DNA of 64,000 bases from Paenirhodobacter populi (GCF_004022215.1 NZ_SAUZ01000019.1:1-64000), one strand, 5' to 3'. Counted from the first letter of the stretch, positions 1 through 9,725 are shown. Numbers and translations are program-made. The notes: a model not told the origin generated them from the sequence alone.

Positions 1-1
1 C

Positions 2-241
2 ACGAGCCCGACCACCCGCACGGAGGATATCGTCGAGGCCTTCGACCGCGCAAGCCGCGGCCTCGTCGCCGAAATGACCGCCTGGGGACTGGCCGCAATG
101 CAGATCAACACACAGAATTGTCGGCCCACGATGAAAGCCCGGCCCGACAAAGGCCGTGGCCCGATATCGTCGCGGATGAAGGTCTTCCGCGCAGCCGGCC
201 TGCCGCCGGGTTTCGCACGCCCGGCGGCGAACCGGACCTGA
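2..241 (+). CDS. C-terminal fragment of an unidentified protein, possibly an ABC transport auxiliary lipoprotein
   Basis: Open from the window edge to a TGA at 239-241. The first 30 or so codons (TSPTTRTEDIVEAFDRAS, then GLVAEMTAWGL) look like a genuine protein end, reminiscent of the last helix of PqiC-type auxiliary lipoproteins of MCE/Mla transporters. The following 50 codons are rich in R, P and K and look like read-through of non-coding sequence, so the natural stop may have been lost by mutation. The upstream part lies outside the window, so the family assignment is a guess. Confidence 0.35.
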   Translation, partial: TSPTTRTEDIVEAFDRASRGLVAEMTAWGLAAMQINTQNCRPTMKARPDKGRGPISSRMKVFRAAGLPPGFARPAANRT

Positions 242-731
242 CGTGAGTCCCTGTCGAAAACATCGGGAAAATCCCGCCTAGCCCCCGTTTGGGCCGACGG
301 GTGCCGAAATATGCTCTTTGCAGAGACGGATACGGAAGATGGTTTCCGATAATCGCTCCGCAACAGAATAGACAAGAATGACCAGTCCTTCTACCAAAGT
401 AGGCAAGTTATCTCCCCTCCTCCGGGGCGGGTCACGACACGCCCGGGGTAACATGCCGCGGCAGCACAGGATGAACACATGACGGTCGACCTGATCCAGA
501 CCTGTACGACATCGCAGCCCTGAAGGGCTGCTCCGTCCCGCCCGCCCGGCGCCCGTCCGGGTCCATCAAAGACGATGATGCCACAGGGACCGCGCATCCG
601 CCCGGCCCGAGGTGTCCGCACATCGCGGCGGGCGCATGATGTTGCGCACCCTGCCACCCGAACCCCCCCGTATCGGCAAAAGCTTCGCTGCGGCCGATGC
701 GCGATACAACTTGAACTGACAGGATTTCCTC
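242..731. other. 490-bp intergenic region, no gene recognised
   Basis: Short open frames on both strands here have no protein-like composition and no ribosome binding sites. The region must carry the promoter of the ABC transporter operon starting at 732, but I could not pick out convincing -35/-10 boxes. The last 15 bases before 732 contain a weak Shine-Dalgarno (AGGA at about 720). Confidence 0.5.
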
Positions 732-2372
732 ATGGCTGAACTCTTTTCCAAGGTCACCCTTTCCCGGCGCCGCCTGCTGGTCGCCTCGGCGGCCCTGACC
801 TTCACCACGCTCGGGATGACGGCCGGTCACGCGCAGGCCAGCGAAGAGGACGGGGGGGACATCGTCTTCCTCATCGACTCGCTGGGGGATACCTGGATCC
901 CGAACAACAGCGCGATTTCCAGCTTTCAGGGCCATATCTGGGGCCATGTGACCGACAAGCTCGTCTATGTCGATGCCGAAGGCAAGGCGAGCCCGTGGCT
1001 TGCCGAAAGCTGGGAACAGAACGACGACGCGACCGAATTCACGCTCCACCTCAAGAGCGGCGTGACCTTTTCCGACGGGGCGCCGCTGGATGCGGCGGCG
1101 GTCATCGCCAATCTCGACATCTGGTATGCCGGCCGCACGGGCGAGGGCATCAACCCGATCGGCCTGTTCCCCAAGACCTATGACCGGGCCGAGGCGGTGG
1201 ATGCGGCGACCGTGAAGGTCTACTTCAAGGCGCCGACGCTCGGCTTCATTCCGACGCTCGGCTATCACGGGTCGATCCTCATTTCGCCCAACAGCATCGC
1301 GCAGCCCGCCTCGGATCAGGCGGATCTCGGCAAGACCGCGGGCAGCGGCCCCTATCTGGTCGAGGCGTGGAAAGAGGGCGATTTCGTCCGGCTGGTCAAG
1401 CGCGCGGATTACAACTGGGGTCCGCCCGCGGTGGGCCACACGGGGCCGGCCTTCCTCGATTCCATCACCTACAAGCTGGTGCCCGAGCCGTCGCTGCGGG
1501 TCGCCTCGGTCCAGTCGGGTCAGGCGGACGTGGCCTACAACGCCTCGCCCCAGGAACTGGAATCGCTTGGCGAAGAGGGCTTCACCGTCGCCACGCCGCG
1601 CTATCTGGGCTTCGTGAACGGCTGGGCGATCAACACGCAGGTCGCGCCGTTCGACGATGTGAAGGTCCGGCAGGCGCTTCAGGCCGGCATCGACCGGCAG
1701 GAGATCATCGACACCGTCTACACGCCCGACTGGCTGCTGGCGACCTCGTTCATCCAGAGCAACGTGCCCGGCGCGACCGATCACGGCGACCTGCTGGCCT
1801 ATGATCCCGACAGGGCCGAGAAGCTTCTGGACGAGGCGGGCTGGGTCAAGGGGGCCGACGGCATCCGCGCCAAGGACGGCACCCAACTGACGCTGATCGT
1901 GCATTCCAACCCCTATCTGGCCACCTCGAAGTCGGTCGACGAACTGATCGCCCAGCAGCTTGGCAAGATCGGCTGGAAGGTCGTCATCCGCGCCTTCGAC
2001 GTGGTGACCTTCGGCGAAAAGGTCCGTTACGCCAGCCCCACCGTTCCGGCCTATGAGGTGACGCGCAGCTTCATCGACGCGGGCACCGTGGCCAGCATCC
2101 TCACCGATGCCAACAAGGGCGAGAACTGGTTCGGTCTGGGTGAGAGCGACGCCAAGCTGAACGATCTGCGCGACAAAATCGCCAGCGCCGGTTCCGTGGA
2201 GATCCGCGATCCGCTGCTGGACGAGCTGCAGGCCTATGTCCTCGATCAGGGCTATTTCATCCCGCGCACGCAGATCGTCCAGCGCATCTACGTGCAGGCG
2301 CCGGAGCTGAAGGGCGAGGTCTACAACGGCGTCGCCTACGCCAGCTACTACACCGCCAGAAAAAGCAAGTAA
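732..2372 (+). CDS. ABC transporter periplasmic substrate-binding protein, family 5 (peptide/opine/nickel type), Tat-exported
   Basis: 546 residues, the usual size for SBP_bac_5 proteins. The N-terminus has a twin-arginine signal (SRRRLLVASAA at residues 11-21) with a probable cleavage after AQA near residue 36, so it would be folded in the cytoplasm and exported by Tat. The mature part begins with the family pattern of a lid domain that places the ligand near DVAYNAS and LQAGIDRQEI-type segments. It is the first gene of an operon with two permeases, a double ATPase and a flavin monooxygenase. The ligand cannot be read from sequence. The monooxygenase partner suggests a small organic compound that is oxidised after uptake rather than a nutrient peptide. 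Confidence 0.9.
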   Translation: MAELFSKVTLSRRRLLVASAALTFTTLGMTAGHAQASEEDGGDIVFLIDSLGDTWIPNNSAISSFQGHIWGHVTDKLVYVDAEGKASPWLAESWEQNDDATEFTLHLKSGVTFSDGAPLDAAAVIANLDIWYAGRTGEGINPIGLFPKTYDRAEAVDAATVKVYFKAPTLGFIPTLGYHGSILISPNSIAQPASDQADLGKTAGSGPYLVEAWKEGDFVRLVKRADYNWGPPAVGHTGPAFLDSITYKLVPEPSLRVASVQSGQADVAYNASPQELESLGEEGFTVATPRYLGFVNGWAINTQVAPFDDVKVRQALQAGIDRQEIIDTVYTPDWLLATSFIQSNVPGATDHGDLLAYDPDRAEKLLDEAGWVKGADGIRAKDGTQLTLIVHSNPYLATSKSVDELIAQQLGKIGWKVVIRAFDVVTFGEKVRYASPTVPAYEVTRSFIDAGTVASILTDANKGENWFGLGESDAKLNDLRDKIASAGSVEIRDPLLDELQAYVLDQGYFIPRTQIVQRIYVQAPELKGEVYNGVAYASYYTARKSK

Positions 2373-2390
2373 CGCAAGGGGGTGACCGGG

Positions 2391-3401
2391 ATGAGAAATG
2401 CCTATCTGGTCTATGCCGCGAAACGTATCGTTCAGGCTGTCGTGGTCATCCTGCTGACCTATGTCTTCACCTTCATCGTCGTCAGCATCCTGCCGGGCGA
2501 TCCGGTCACCAACGTCCTGCGCAACCCGCAGAACGGCTTCTCCGAGGAGGAGATACAGGCGATCATCGCCGCGCAGGGGCTGGACCGGCCGATCCCGGTG
2601 CAGCTGTGGGACGCGCTCTCGGGCTTCGTGACCGGCGATCTGGGGCTGTCGATGCGCTCCGGCCGGCCGGTGGCGACCATGATCGCCGAGGTTCTACCCT
2701 CGACGCTGATCCTCGCCTCGATGACGCTGGCCTTTTCGCTGATCATCGCGGGGCTGATCGGTTACGGCAGTCAGGCCCTGCCCAGAAAATACGGGCAGGG
2801 GATCGTGCGGGGGATTCCGTCGCTGTTCCTGTCGGTGCCGAATTTCGTGATCGGCCTGCTGCTGATCCATATCTTCGGCTTTCAGTTCGGCCTGTTCCGG
2901 GTGATCGACCCGAACAGCTTCTGGGCGACGTTCTTCGCCTCCGTGACGCTGGCCACCCCGATCTCCGCGCAGATCGCCGAGGTGCTTGTCGCCAACCTCG
3001 ACAACGAATCCCGGCAGGAATACGCTGCCGTCGCCCGCGCGCGCGGATTGCGGCAGGTGCGGCTGTTCTTCCTCCACCTTCTGAAGCCCTCGTCGCTGCC
3101 GGTCGTCACCGTCATCGCGCTGATGGTGGGCGAGGTTCTGGGCAATGCGCTCATCACCGAGACGGTCTTCGGCCGCACCGGCATCGGCAGTCTGGTGCAG
3201 CGCTCCGTCTCGACGCAGGATCTGCCGGTGCTTCAGGCGATCGTCTCGCTCGCGGCGGTGGTCTTCGTGGTGGTCAACCTGATCGCCGATCTCGTCTATC
3301 CGCTGCTCGATCCGCGGGTGAAGCTGGTGGGCGCGGTTCGGCGTCCGACCACCGCGGACGAGGGTTCAGCCAACATTCCTTCGCGTGTGGTGACCGAATG
3401 A
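2391..3401 (+). CDS. ABC transporter permease, DppB/GsiC type
   Basis: 336 residues with six predicted membrane segments. It begins with the typical DppB start (YAAKRIVQAVVVILLTYVFTF), followed by the SILPGDPV loop. The EAA cytoplasmic loop is visible as EYAAVARARGL around residue 210. I chose ATG 2391, not GTG 2382, because the purine-rich AAGGGG at 2376-2381 sits about 9 bp before 2391 but directly abuts 2382. It begins 18 bp after the binding-protein gene and overlaps the next permease gene by 4 bp (ATGA), so the two permeases are translationally coupled. Confidence 0.92.
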   Translation: MRNAYLVYAAKRIVQAVVVILLTYVFTFIVVSILPGDPVTNVLRNPQNGFSEEEIQAIIAAQGLDRPIPVQLWDALSGFVTGDLGLSMRSGRPVATMIAEVLPSTLILASMTLAFSLIIAGLIGYGSQALPRKYGQGIVRGIPSLFLSVPNFVIGLLLIHIFGFQFGLFRVIDPNSFWATFFASVTLATPISAQIAEVLVANLDNESRQEYAAVARARGLRQVRLFFLHLLKPSSLPVVTVIALMVGEVLGNALITETVFGRTGIGSLVQRSVSTQDLPVLQAIVSLAAVVFVVVNLIADLVYPLLDPRVKLVGAVRRPTTADEGSANIPSRVVTE

Positions 3402-4240
3402 CATTCTCCCTCAATCCCCTTGCCGCGCGCATCAGGACGGCACGCTGGTCCGAGACCTTTCCCCCGGCCGTCCTCCTGTCCTTCCTGATCGTCGCGCTGG
3501 TGCTGGCATGGGCGGTCGCGCCGGGCCTCTTCACCAGCCACAATCCCGCCAGCGGCGTCCCCGCCGACAAGCTGCTGGGCCCGAGCGCCGCGCATTGGTT
3601 CGGCACCGACCATCTGGGGCGCGATCTTTACGCCCGCGTCGTCTATGGCACCGCTTCCTCGGTCACCAGCGCCTTCATCGCCGTGGTCATCGGCCTTGTG
3701 GTGGGCGGTCTGATGGGCCTTCTGGCCGGGTTTCTGGGCGGATGGGTGGATGTCGTGCTCGCCCGGCTGGTCGATGTGCTGCTGGCGATCCCCAACTTCC
3801 TGCTGGCGGTGATCGTCGTCACCGCGCTTGGCTTCAACACCACCAATGCCGCGATCGCCACCGGCGTTTCGGCGGTGGCCGTCTTTGCCCGGGTGATGCG
3901 GTCCGAGGTGATCAAGACCCGGCAGGCGGCCTTTGTCGAGGCGTCGTTCCTGCTCGGCGGATCGCGCTGGCACATCCTGTTGCGGCATGTGCTGCCGAAT
4001 GCCTCGCGCTCGGTGCTGCCGCTGGCGGTGCTGCGGTTCGGCCTGTCCATTCTGGTGATCGCCAGCCTCGCCTTCCTCGGCTATGGCGATCCGCCGCCCG
4101 CTTCCGACTGGGGTCTGCTGATCTCGATCGGCAAGGATTACCTCAAGTGGCCCTGGCTGGTCTATGCCCCCGCCTTCGTCACGATCGCGACCGTTCTTTC
4201 CGTGAACAGGATCAGCAGATGGCTTCGCAAGACAAACTGA
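3398..4240 (+). CDS. ABC transporter permease, DppC type
   Basis: 280 residues. The sequence contains the DppC hallmark HWFGTDHLGRDLYARVVYGT near residue 66 and an EAA loop (FVEASFLLGGS) near residue 185, with about five to six membrane segments. It starts at the ATG in the ATGA overlap with the DppB-type gene, and its last 22 bp overlap the start of the ATPase gene. It should pair with the DppB-type protein to form the membrane channel of the importer. Confidence 0.92.
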   Translation: MTFSLNPLAARIRTARWSETFPPAVLLSFLIVALVLAWAVAPGLFTSHNPASGVPADKLLGPSAAHWFGTDHLGRDLYARVVYGTASSVTSAFIAVVIGLVVGGLMGLLAGFLGGWVDVVLARLVDVLLAIPNFLLAVIVVTALGFNTTNAAIATGVSAVAVFARVMRSEVIKTRQAAFVEASFLLGGSRWHILLRHVLPNASRSVLPLAVLRFGLSILVIASLAFLGYGDPPPASDWGLLISIGKDYLKWPWLVYAPAFVTIATVLSVNRISRWLRKTN

Positions 4241-5922
4241 CCCCCCCGCTCACCCGCATCGTGACCGCCCCGCGCCGGGCCGGCCCCCTCCTGCGCGTCG
4301 AGGATCTGTCCGTCTCCTACGGCCCGCAAGAGGTCGTGACCGGCGTCGGCTTTGAACTGGGCCGCGGCGAAAGCCTCGCGCTCATCGGCGAATCCGGTTC
4401 CGGCAAATCGACCATCGCCCGGTCGGTGCTGCGGCTGCTGCCCGGCAACGCCCGGGCCACCGGCCGGATCACCTTTGACGGGCAGGAAATCCTTGCCCTG
4501 CCGGAGCGCCGCTTCCGGCCGCTGCGCGGGCGCGGGATCGGTTTCGTGCCGCAGGATCCGGGCAATGCGCTCAATCCGGTGCGCACGATCGGCGCGCAGG
4601 CGCAGGAGGCGGCGGCCCTGCTCGACGAACCCGACAAGGCCATCCGCAAGGAGTTGATCCTTGAAACCTTCGCGCAGGTCGGGCTCGACAATCCCGGGCG
4701 GGCCTATGAGTCCTATCCGCATCAGCTCTCGGGCGGGATGCTGCAACGGGTGCTGATCGGCCTTGCGGTGCTGCCGCGCCCGGCGCTGCTGGTTGCGGAT
4801 GAACCCACCTCGGCGCTGGATGTGACGATCCAGAAGCGCATCCTCGAACTGCTGTCGCGGTTGCAGCAGGATCTGGACATCAGCCTGCTGCTCATCACTC
4901 ATGACCTCGCGGTTGCTGCCGAGCGGACCGATGCGCTGGTGGTGCTCAAGGGCGGGTCGGTGCAGGAGGCGGGCAGCACGGCGGCGGTGTTCTCCGCGCC
5001 CTCCTCGGCCTATGCGCGCAAGCTGCGCGCCGATGTCCCGGCGCTGAACCCGGACCGTTACGCCGCGCTGCGCGATCCGGGCTTTGCCCGTCTGGCGGAT
5101 GGAAAGGCGAAGATCGCCGTCAGCGGCGTGACCAAGACCTTTTCGGTCGACGGCAAGGTGCTGAAGGCGGTAGACGATGTGTCCTTCGCCGTTCCCGCCG
5201 GCACCACCCATGCGCTGGTGGGGGAATCCGGCTCGGGCAAGACCACGACGATCCGACTGCTGCTGGGCCTCGACCAGCCCGACCACGGGGATATCACCGT
5301 CGCGGGCACGCCGCTGGCTGGCCGTTCGCAACAGGCGCTGCATGCGGTCTGGCGGCATCTTCAGTTGGTCTACCAGAACCCGTTCACCTCGCTCGACCCG
5401 ACATGGAAGGTCGAACATCTGGTGCGCGAGCCGCTGGACCGCTTCCGCATCGGAACGCCCAAGGAGCGGGGCGAGCAGGTCCGCGAGGCGCTGGCCAGCG
5501 TCGGTCTGGGCGAGCAGTTCCTGTCGCGCAGGCCCACGGCGCTTTCGGGCGGACAGCGGCAGCGCGTGGCGATCGCCCGGGCGCTGGTGCTGAAGCCCGA
5601 CGTGATCGTTCTGGACGAGCCGACCTCGGCCCTCGATGTCAGCGTGCAGGCCGATATCGTCGAGGTGCTGCTGTCGCTGCAGGCGAAGCTCGGCCTGACC
5701 TATGTCTTCGTGTCGCATGACCTCGCGCTGGTGCGGCAGATCGCGCATACGGTTTCGGTGATGCATCGCGGGCGCATCGTCGAACACGGCACGGTGGGCG
5801 AGATCTTCGACAATCCCCGGCAGCCCTACACCCGGTCCCTGCTGAAATCGATCCCGTCGGGGATCGAGGGCGGCACCCACCGCAACCCGCACGCCTTTCC
5901 CCTCAAGGAACAGATCGCATGA
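4219..5922 (+). CDS. Fused double ATPase of the ABC importer (DppD-DppF fusion)
   Basis: 567 residues with two complete nucleotide-binding domains. Domain 1 has Walker A GESGSGKST near residue 55, signature LSGGMLQRV and Walker B LLVADEPTSALD. Domain 2 has Walker A GESGSGKTT near residue 335, signature LSGGQRQRVAIAR and Walker B VIVLDEPTSALD. Family members often occur as separate D and F subunits; a tandem fusion such as this is common for glutathione- and opine-type importers. Each domain keeps all catalytic motifs, so both sites should be active. It starts inside the DppC gene (22-bp overlap) and overlaps the following monooxygenase gene by 4 bp (ATGA). Confidence 0.94.
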   Translation: MASQDKLTPPLTRIVTAPRRAGPLLRVEDLSVSYGPQEVVTGVGFELGRGESLALIGESGSGKSTIARSVLRLLPGNARATGRITFDGQEILALPERRFRPLRGRGIGFVPQDPGNALNPVRTIGAQAQEAAALLDEPDKAIRKELILETFAQVGLDNPGRAYESYPHQLSGGMLQRVLIGLAVLPRPALLVADEPTSALDVTIQKRILELLSRLQQDLDISLLLITHDLAVAAERTDALVVLKGGSVQEAGSTAAVFSAPSSAYARKLRADVPALNPDRYAALRDPGFARLADGKAKIAVSGVTKTFSVDGKVLKAVDDVSFAVPAGTTHALVGESGSGKTTTIRLLLGLDQPDHGDITVAGTPLAGRSQQALHAVWRHLQLVYQNPFTSLDPTWKVEHLVREPLDRFRIGTPKERGEQVREALASVGLGEQFLSRRPTALSGGQRQRVAIARALVLKPDVIVLDEPTSALDVSVQADIVEVLLSLQAKLGLTYVFVSHDLALVRQIAHTVSVMHRGRIVEHGTVGEIFDNPRQPYTRSLLKSIPSGIEGGTHRNPHAFPLKEQIA

Positions 5923-7010
5923 CCATCACCGTTCCCGCGAAAAACCCGCCCGTGTCGTTCCGGCCCAAGCGGCGGCTTGGCTTCAACACCCGCGTGTCGT
6001 TCAACGATGCCGACGGCCCGGCGCAGGGGTTGCGTGACGGGATCGAATTGTTCAGGGCGGCGGAGGAGCTTGGCTATCAGTCCGGCTGGGCCTATCAGCG
6101 GCATTTCGACCACTACCTGTCTTCGCCTCTGCCGTTCTTTGCCGCGGCGGGCCAGCACACGCGGCGGATCACGCTGGGATCGGCGGTCATCCCGATGCGC
6201 TATCAGGACCCGATCCTGCTGGCCGAGGCAGCGGGCACCACCGATCTGCTGATCGGCGGGCGTCTGGAACTGGCGATCGCCACCGGCAACAACGCGGCCT
6301 TCGACGCGGTGTTCGGCGCCGTCGATACCGATGCGCGGACCGAGGCGAAGCGCCGGCAGGCGCGCTTCCTTGCCGCCATCGCGGGTGAGGTGCTCTATAC
6401 CGTCGACGGCCCCGGCCAAGGCGCGCCCGAGGGCACCGAACTGCGCGTGACGCCGCACAGCCCGACATTGCGCAACCGCATCCGGCAGGGGTCGGCAAGC
6501 CTTGCCTCGGCGATACAGGCGGCCGAGCTTGGCATCGGGCTGATCTCCGGCACCGTGCAGCACGACCACGACGAAGGGGAAAGCTTCGGCGCCTATCAGG
6601 CCCGCTGCATCGCGGCGTACCGCACCACCTGGCGCGAGACATGGGGAACCGAGCCGCCCCCCGTCGCCGTCGCGGCCTCGATCCTCGTTGGCACCACCGA
6701 TGAGCTGCGGGCGAAATATGCGGCCTACGACCATGAGCGCCGCACCCAGGGCATCGCCGCCTCCCGCCCCGCGGGCGCGCTTGCGCCGACCGCGCGCACG
6801 ACCCAGCCGCCGGGCAGCCAGATCTCGCCGGTCTTCCACGGCACGCCCGATCAGGTGCGCGAGGCGATCTTCAGCGATCCGGGCCTTGCGGCGGCGGATG
6901 AGCTTGTGCTGTTCCTGCCGCCCGCCTTCGGCCTGGCCGAGAATATTCGGCTGCTGGCCGATCTGGCGGAAACCGTTGCCCCGGATCTGGGCTGGTCGCC
7001 GGCGGGGTGA
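5919..7010 (+). CDS. LLM-class flavin-dependent oxidoreductase (luciferase-like monooxygenase)
   Basis: 363 residues with a bacterial-luciferase-like TIM barrel. Recognisable pieces are an early GYQSGWAYQRHFDHYLSS segment, the ITLGSAVIPMRYQDPILLAEAAGTTD strand-helix region in two parts, and GGRLELAIATGNN. Such enzymes use reduced FMN to oxygenate sulfonates, thioethers, amines or polyaminocarboxylates. Being the last gene of the importer operon (ATGA overlap), it probably acts in the cytoplasm on the imported compound. A flavin reductase partner is not encoded nearby. Substrate unknown. Confidence 0.85.
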   Translation: MTITVPAKNPPVSFRPKRRLGFNTRVSFNDADGPAQGLRDGIELFRAAEELGYQSGWAYQRHFDHYLSSPLPFFAAAGQHTRRITLGSAVIPMRYQDPILLAEAAGTTDLLIGGRLELAIATGNNAAFDAVFGAVDTDARTEAKRRQARFLAAIAGEVLYTVDGPGQGAPEGTELRVTPHSPTLRNRIRQGSASLASAIQAAELGIGLISGTVQHDHDEGESFGAYQARCIAAYRTTWRETWGTEPPPVAVAASILVGTTDELRAKYAAYDHERRTQGIAASRPAGALAPTARTTQPPGSQISPVFHGTPDQVREAIFSDPGLAAADELVLFLPPAFGLAENIRLLADLAETVAPDLGWSPAG

Positions 7011-7066
7011 TCCGGCATCCGCATGGCATATGTTCAAACCGAAACCTCGCGCGCGCGGAGAGGGAG

Positions 7067-7130
7067 GCAGGGGGCCAGCCCCCTCGCGCGTTCCGCGCTC
7101 ACCCCCGGGATATTTCTGGAAACACGATGG
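7067..7130 (+). repeat. Dispersed intergenic repeat, copy 1
   Basis: One of 12 copies of a two-hairpin element: a GGGGG/CCCCC hairpin, a short variable hairpin (here GCGCG-TTC-CGCGC), then CACCCCCGGGATATTT and a GGAAA tail. It lies after the monooxygenase gene, GC hairpin first, as an intrinsic-terminator-like element would. Confidence 0.85.
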
Positions 7131-7289
7131 GGAGAAGGAGCGTCCGGGGTGGTTCTGGAAGGCGCTCTTATGTATAAACGGTCGCTGACAATGGAATGAG
7201 GTCCGGATCCTGTCGCATATTCCTCCAGAGGTTGAATCAGAGGTCGCAGCTTTGCGGGCCCGTCACGCGACCCTGATGGGCGGTGCGCG

Positions 7290-9629
7290 ATGAATGACGC
7301 GCCCTTCCGGTTCCACAGCAGCCATTGGGGGGCGTTCCGGGCGCGCGCGCAGGGCGCGGGGCTGGAGATACGGCCGCTCGACAGCGATCCCGATCCCTCG
7401 CCGATCATCCACAATCTTGCCACGGCGCTGAACCATCCTGCGCGGCTCGGCCGGCCGCTCGTGCGGCGGGGCTGGCTTGCGGATGGCCCCGGCCCCGACG
7501 ACAGGCGCGGCCGCGATACCTATGTCGAGATGGACTGGGATCGGGCGCTGGATCTTGCGGCGGGTGAGCTTGCGCGTCTGGGCGCCGGTGCTCTGCCCGA
7601 GACGGGGCCGATGCCGGGCGCGCATGTCTTTGGCGGGTCCTATGGTTGGTCCTCGGCCGGGCGGTTCCATCATGCGCAGGGGCTGCTGCACCGCTTCCTG
7701 AATTCGGTTTTCGGGGGCTATGTCTCCTCGGTGAACACCTATTCCTCGGCGGCGGGCGAGGTGGTGATGGAAATCGTCTATGGCGCCGCCTCGCTGATGA
7801 CGAAGGATGCGCCCTATTGGGACGAGATCGCAGAGCATTCGGACATGGTGCTGGCCTTCGGCGGCCTGCCCCTGAGGCCGATGCAGGTGGCGCCCGGCGG
7901 TGCCAGCGCGCATGTCGCCCGCGCGGCGATGGAACGCGCGGCCCGGCGCGGATGCCGCTTCGTCTGCGTCAGCCCGCTGTCCGACGATCTGCCCGACCTG
8001 CCCGGCGCGCGCTGGATCGCGCCGCGCCCGGCCACGGATGTGGCGCTGATGCTGGGCATGGCCTGGCATCTGGAAGAGCAGGATCTGGTCAACCGCGACT
8101 ATCTGGCCCGCTACACCAGCGGCTATGACCGCTTCCTGCCCTATCTGAAGGGCGAAACCGACGGCATCCCCAAGACCCCGTCATGGGCCGCGGCGATCAC
8201 GGGCATTCCGGCGGCGACGATCCGGGAACTGGCGGCGCAGGCGGCGGCGGGGCGCACCCATGTCAGCGTGACCTATTCCCTGCAACGCGCCGAGAATGGC
8301 GAACAGCCGATCTGGATGGCGCTGGTGCTGGCCTCGATGCTGGGGCAGGGGAAGCTGAAGGGCGCGGGCTTCACCTATTCGCTGGGGTCGATGGGGGATC
8401 GCGGGCGCCGCCCGCTTGCCGTGCCGTTGCCAAGGCTGCCGCAGGGGCGCAACCGCGTGCCCGACTTCATCCCCGTCGCGCGGATTTCCGAGCTGCTGCT
8501 GCATCCCGGCAAGGCCTATACCTACAAGGGCGAAACGCGCCATTACGCCGATATCCGCCTTGTCTACTGGGCCGGCGGCAATCCGTTCCACCACCATCAG
8601 GACCTGCAGCGCCTGACGCGGGCCTTTGCCCGGCCGGATACGATCATCGTGCATGACAGCGTGGGCACGGCGACGGCCGCCCATGCCGATATCATCTTCC
8701 CCGCGACGCTGACCGCCGAACGCGAAGACATCGGCGCGGCGGGCAACGACCCGCTGATGATCCCGATGCAGCGCCTCGCGCCGCCGTTCGGCGAAGCGCG
8801 GGACGATTACGACATCTTCGCCGCGCTCGCCCGCCGACTGGGCTGCGGTGAAGGATATACCGAGGGGCTCGACGCCCGCGGCTGGCAGGAACGGATCTAT
8901 CAGCGCACGCGGGAGGCGCTGGCCCGCATGGGTCTGCCCGCGCCCGACTTCGCGGATTTCATGCGCGGCGGCCCGGTCGCCCTGCCGCTGTCCGACACGC
9001 CATCCCGCATGGACCGCTTTCACGCGGCCCCCGAAGGCAGCGCCCTGCCCACCGAAAGCGGCCGGATCGAGATCTTCTGCCCCCGCATCGCCCGCGCGGG
9101 CCTGCCCGGCCATCCGGTATGGATGGAGCCCGAGGAATGGCTGGGCGGCGCGCTGACCGACCGCTTCCCGTTCCAGCTTGTCGCGAACCAGCCGCAGGGC
9201 AAGCTGCACAGCCAGCTCGACTTCGGTGCGGTCAGCATGCAGACCAAGCGCCGTGGGCGCGAGGTGGCGCGGATGAACCCCACTGATGCCCTGCGGCTGG
9301 GGCTGGCCGGGGGCGATACGATCCTGCTGCGCAACGACCGGGGCGGCGCACTGGCCGTGCTGGAGCTGTCGCCCCGCGTCCGCGAACGGGTGATCCAGCT
9401 CTCGACCGGCGCGTGGTATGCGCCCCGCCGCCTGACACCCCCCGGCGAAAGCCGCGAGATGACGATCTGCGTGAACGGCAACCCGAACATCCTGACATCG
9501 GATCGCGGCGCCTCGATCCTCAGTCAGGGCTGCGCCGGACAGTTGACGCTGGTCGATGTAACGAAATGGACGGGGGAGGCGCCGGACCCGGTGCCGCATC
9601 GCGACATTCTGCCCCGGATGCCCGGTTAG
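7290..9629 (+). CDS. Molybdopterin-dependent sulfoxide/N-oxide reductase, BisC-like
   Basis: 779 residues, typical of cytoplasmic biotin sulfoxide reductase (BisC) and close to TorA/DorA. It begins directly with the catalytic domain: there is no Tat signal and no N-terminal iron-sulfur cysteine cluster, as in BisC. The molybdenum-binding region GGSYGWSSAGRFHHAQ near residue 115 has the serine expected as Mo ligand in the DMSO reductase family. YWAGGNPFHHHQD and the HDSVGTATAAHADIIFPAT stretch are cofactor-domain motifs, and the C-terminal domain includes QPQGKLHSQLD. Likely substrates are biotin or methionine sulfoxide. It is separated from the importer operon by a repeat element and 279 bp. 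mog and moaA, needed for its cofactor, lie elsewhere in the window. Confidence 0.88.
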   Translation: MNDAPFRFHSSHWGAFRARAQGAGLEIRPLDSDPDPSPIIHNLATALNHPARLGRPLVRRGWLADGPGPDDRRGRDTYVEMDWDRALDLAAGELARLGAGALPETGPMPGAHVFGGSYGWSSAGRFHHAQGLLHRFLNSVFGGYVSSVNTYSSAAGEVVMEIVYGAASLMTKDAPYWDEIAEHSDMVLAFGGLPLRPMQVAPGGASAHVARAAMERAARRGCRFVCVSPLSDDLPDLPGARWIAPRPATDVALMLGMAWHLEEQDLVNRDYLARYTSGYDRFLPYLKGETDGIPKTPSWAAAITGIPAATIRELAAQAAAGRTHVSVTYSLQRAENGEQPIWMALVLASMLGQGKLKGAGFTYSLGSMGDRGRRPLAVPLPRLPQGRNRVPDFIPVARISELLLHPGKAYTYKGETRHYADIRLVYWAGGNPFHHHQDLQRLTRAFARPDTIIVHDSVGTATAAHADIIFPATLTAEREDIGAAGNDPLMIPMQRLAPPFGEARDDYDIFAALARRLGCGEGYTEGLDARGWQERIYQRTREALARMGLPAPDFADFMRGGPVALPLSDTPSRMDRFHAAPEGSALPTESGRIEIFCPRIARAGLPGHPVWMEPEEWLGGALTDRFPFQLVANQPQGKLHSQLDFGAVSMQTKRRGREVARMNPTDALRLGLAGGDTILLRNDRGGALAVLELSPRVRERVIQLSTGAWYAPRRLTPPGESREMTICVNGNPNILTSDRGASILSQGCAGQLTLVDVTKWTGEAPDPVPHRDILPRMPG

Positions 9630-9660
9630 GCGCCCCGGAAACCGCCCGCGCGCCCCCTCC

Positions 9661-9725
9661 CATTCATCTTTCCAAAAATATCCCGGGGGTGAGGGCCAAA
9701 GGCCCGAGGGGGCAGCGCCCCCTGC
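9661..9725 (-). repeat. Dispersed intergenic repeat, copy 2
   Basis: Inverse orientation: TCTTTCC, AAATATCCCGGGGGTGA, variable hairpin GGGCC-AAA-GGCCC, then GGGGGCAGCGCCCCC. Read on the minus strand it follows the broken hydroxyproline dehydratase gene, whose reading frame runs into it. Confidence 0.85.

Noticed and set aside
7067-7130. Short plus-strand frame reading through the repeat
   Set aside because: Similar frames (PPGYFWKH-like, SPGYLWKN-like) recur at every repeat copy simply because the repeat sequence recurs.
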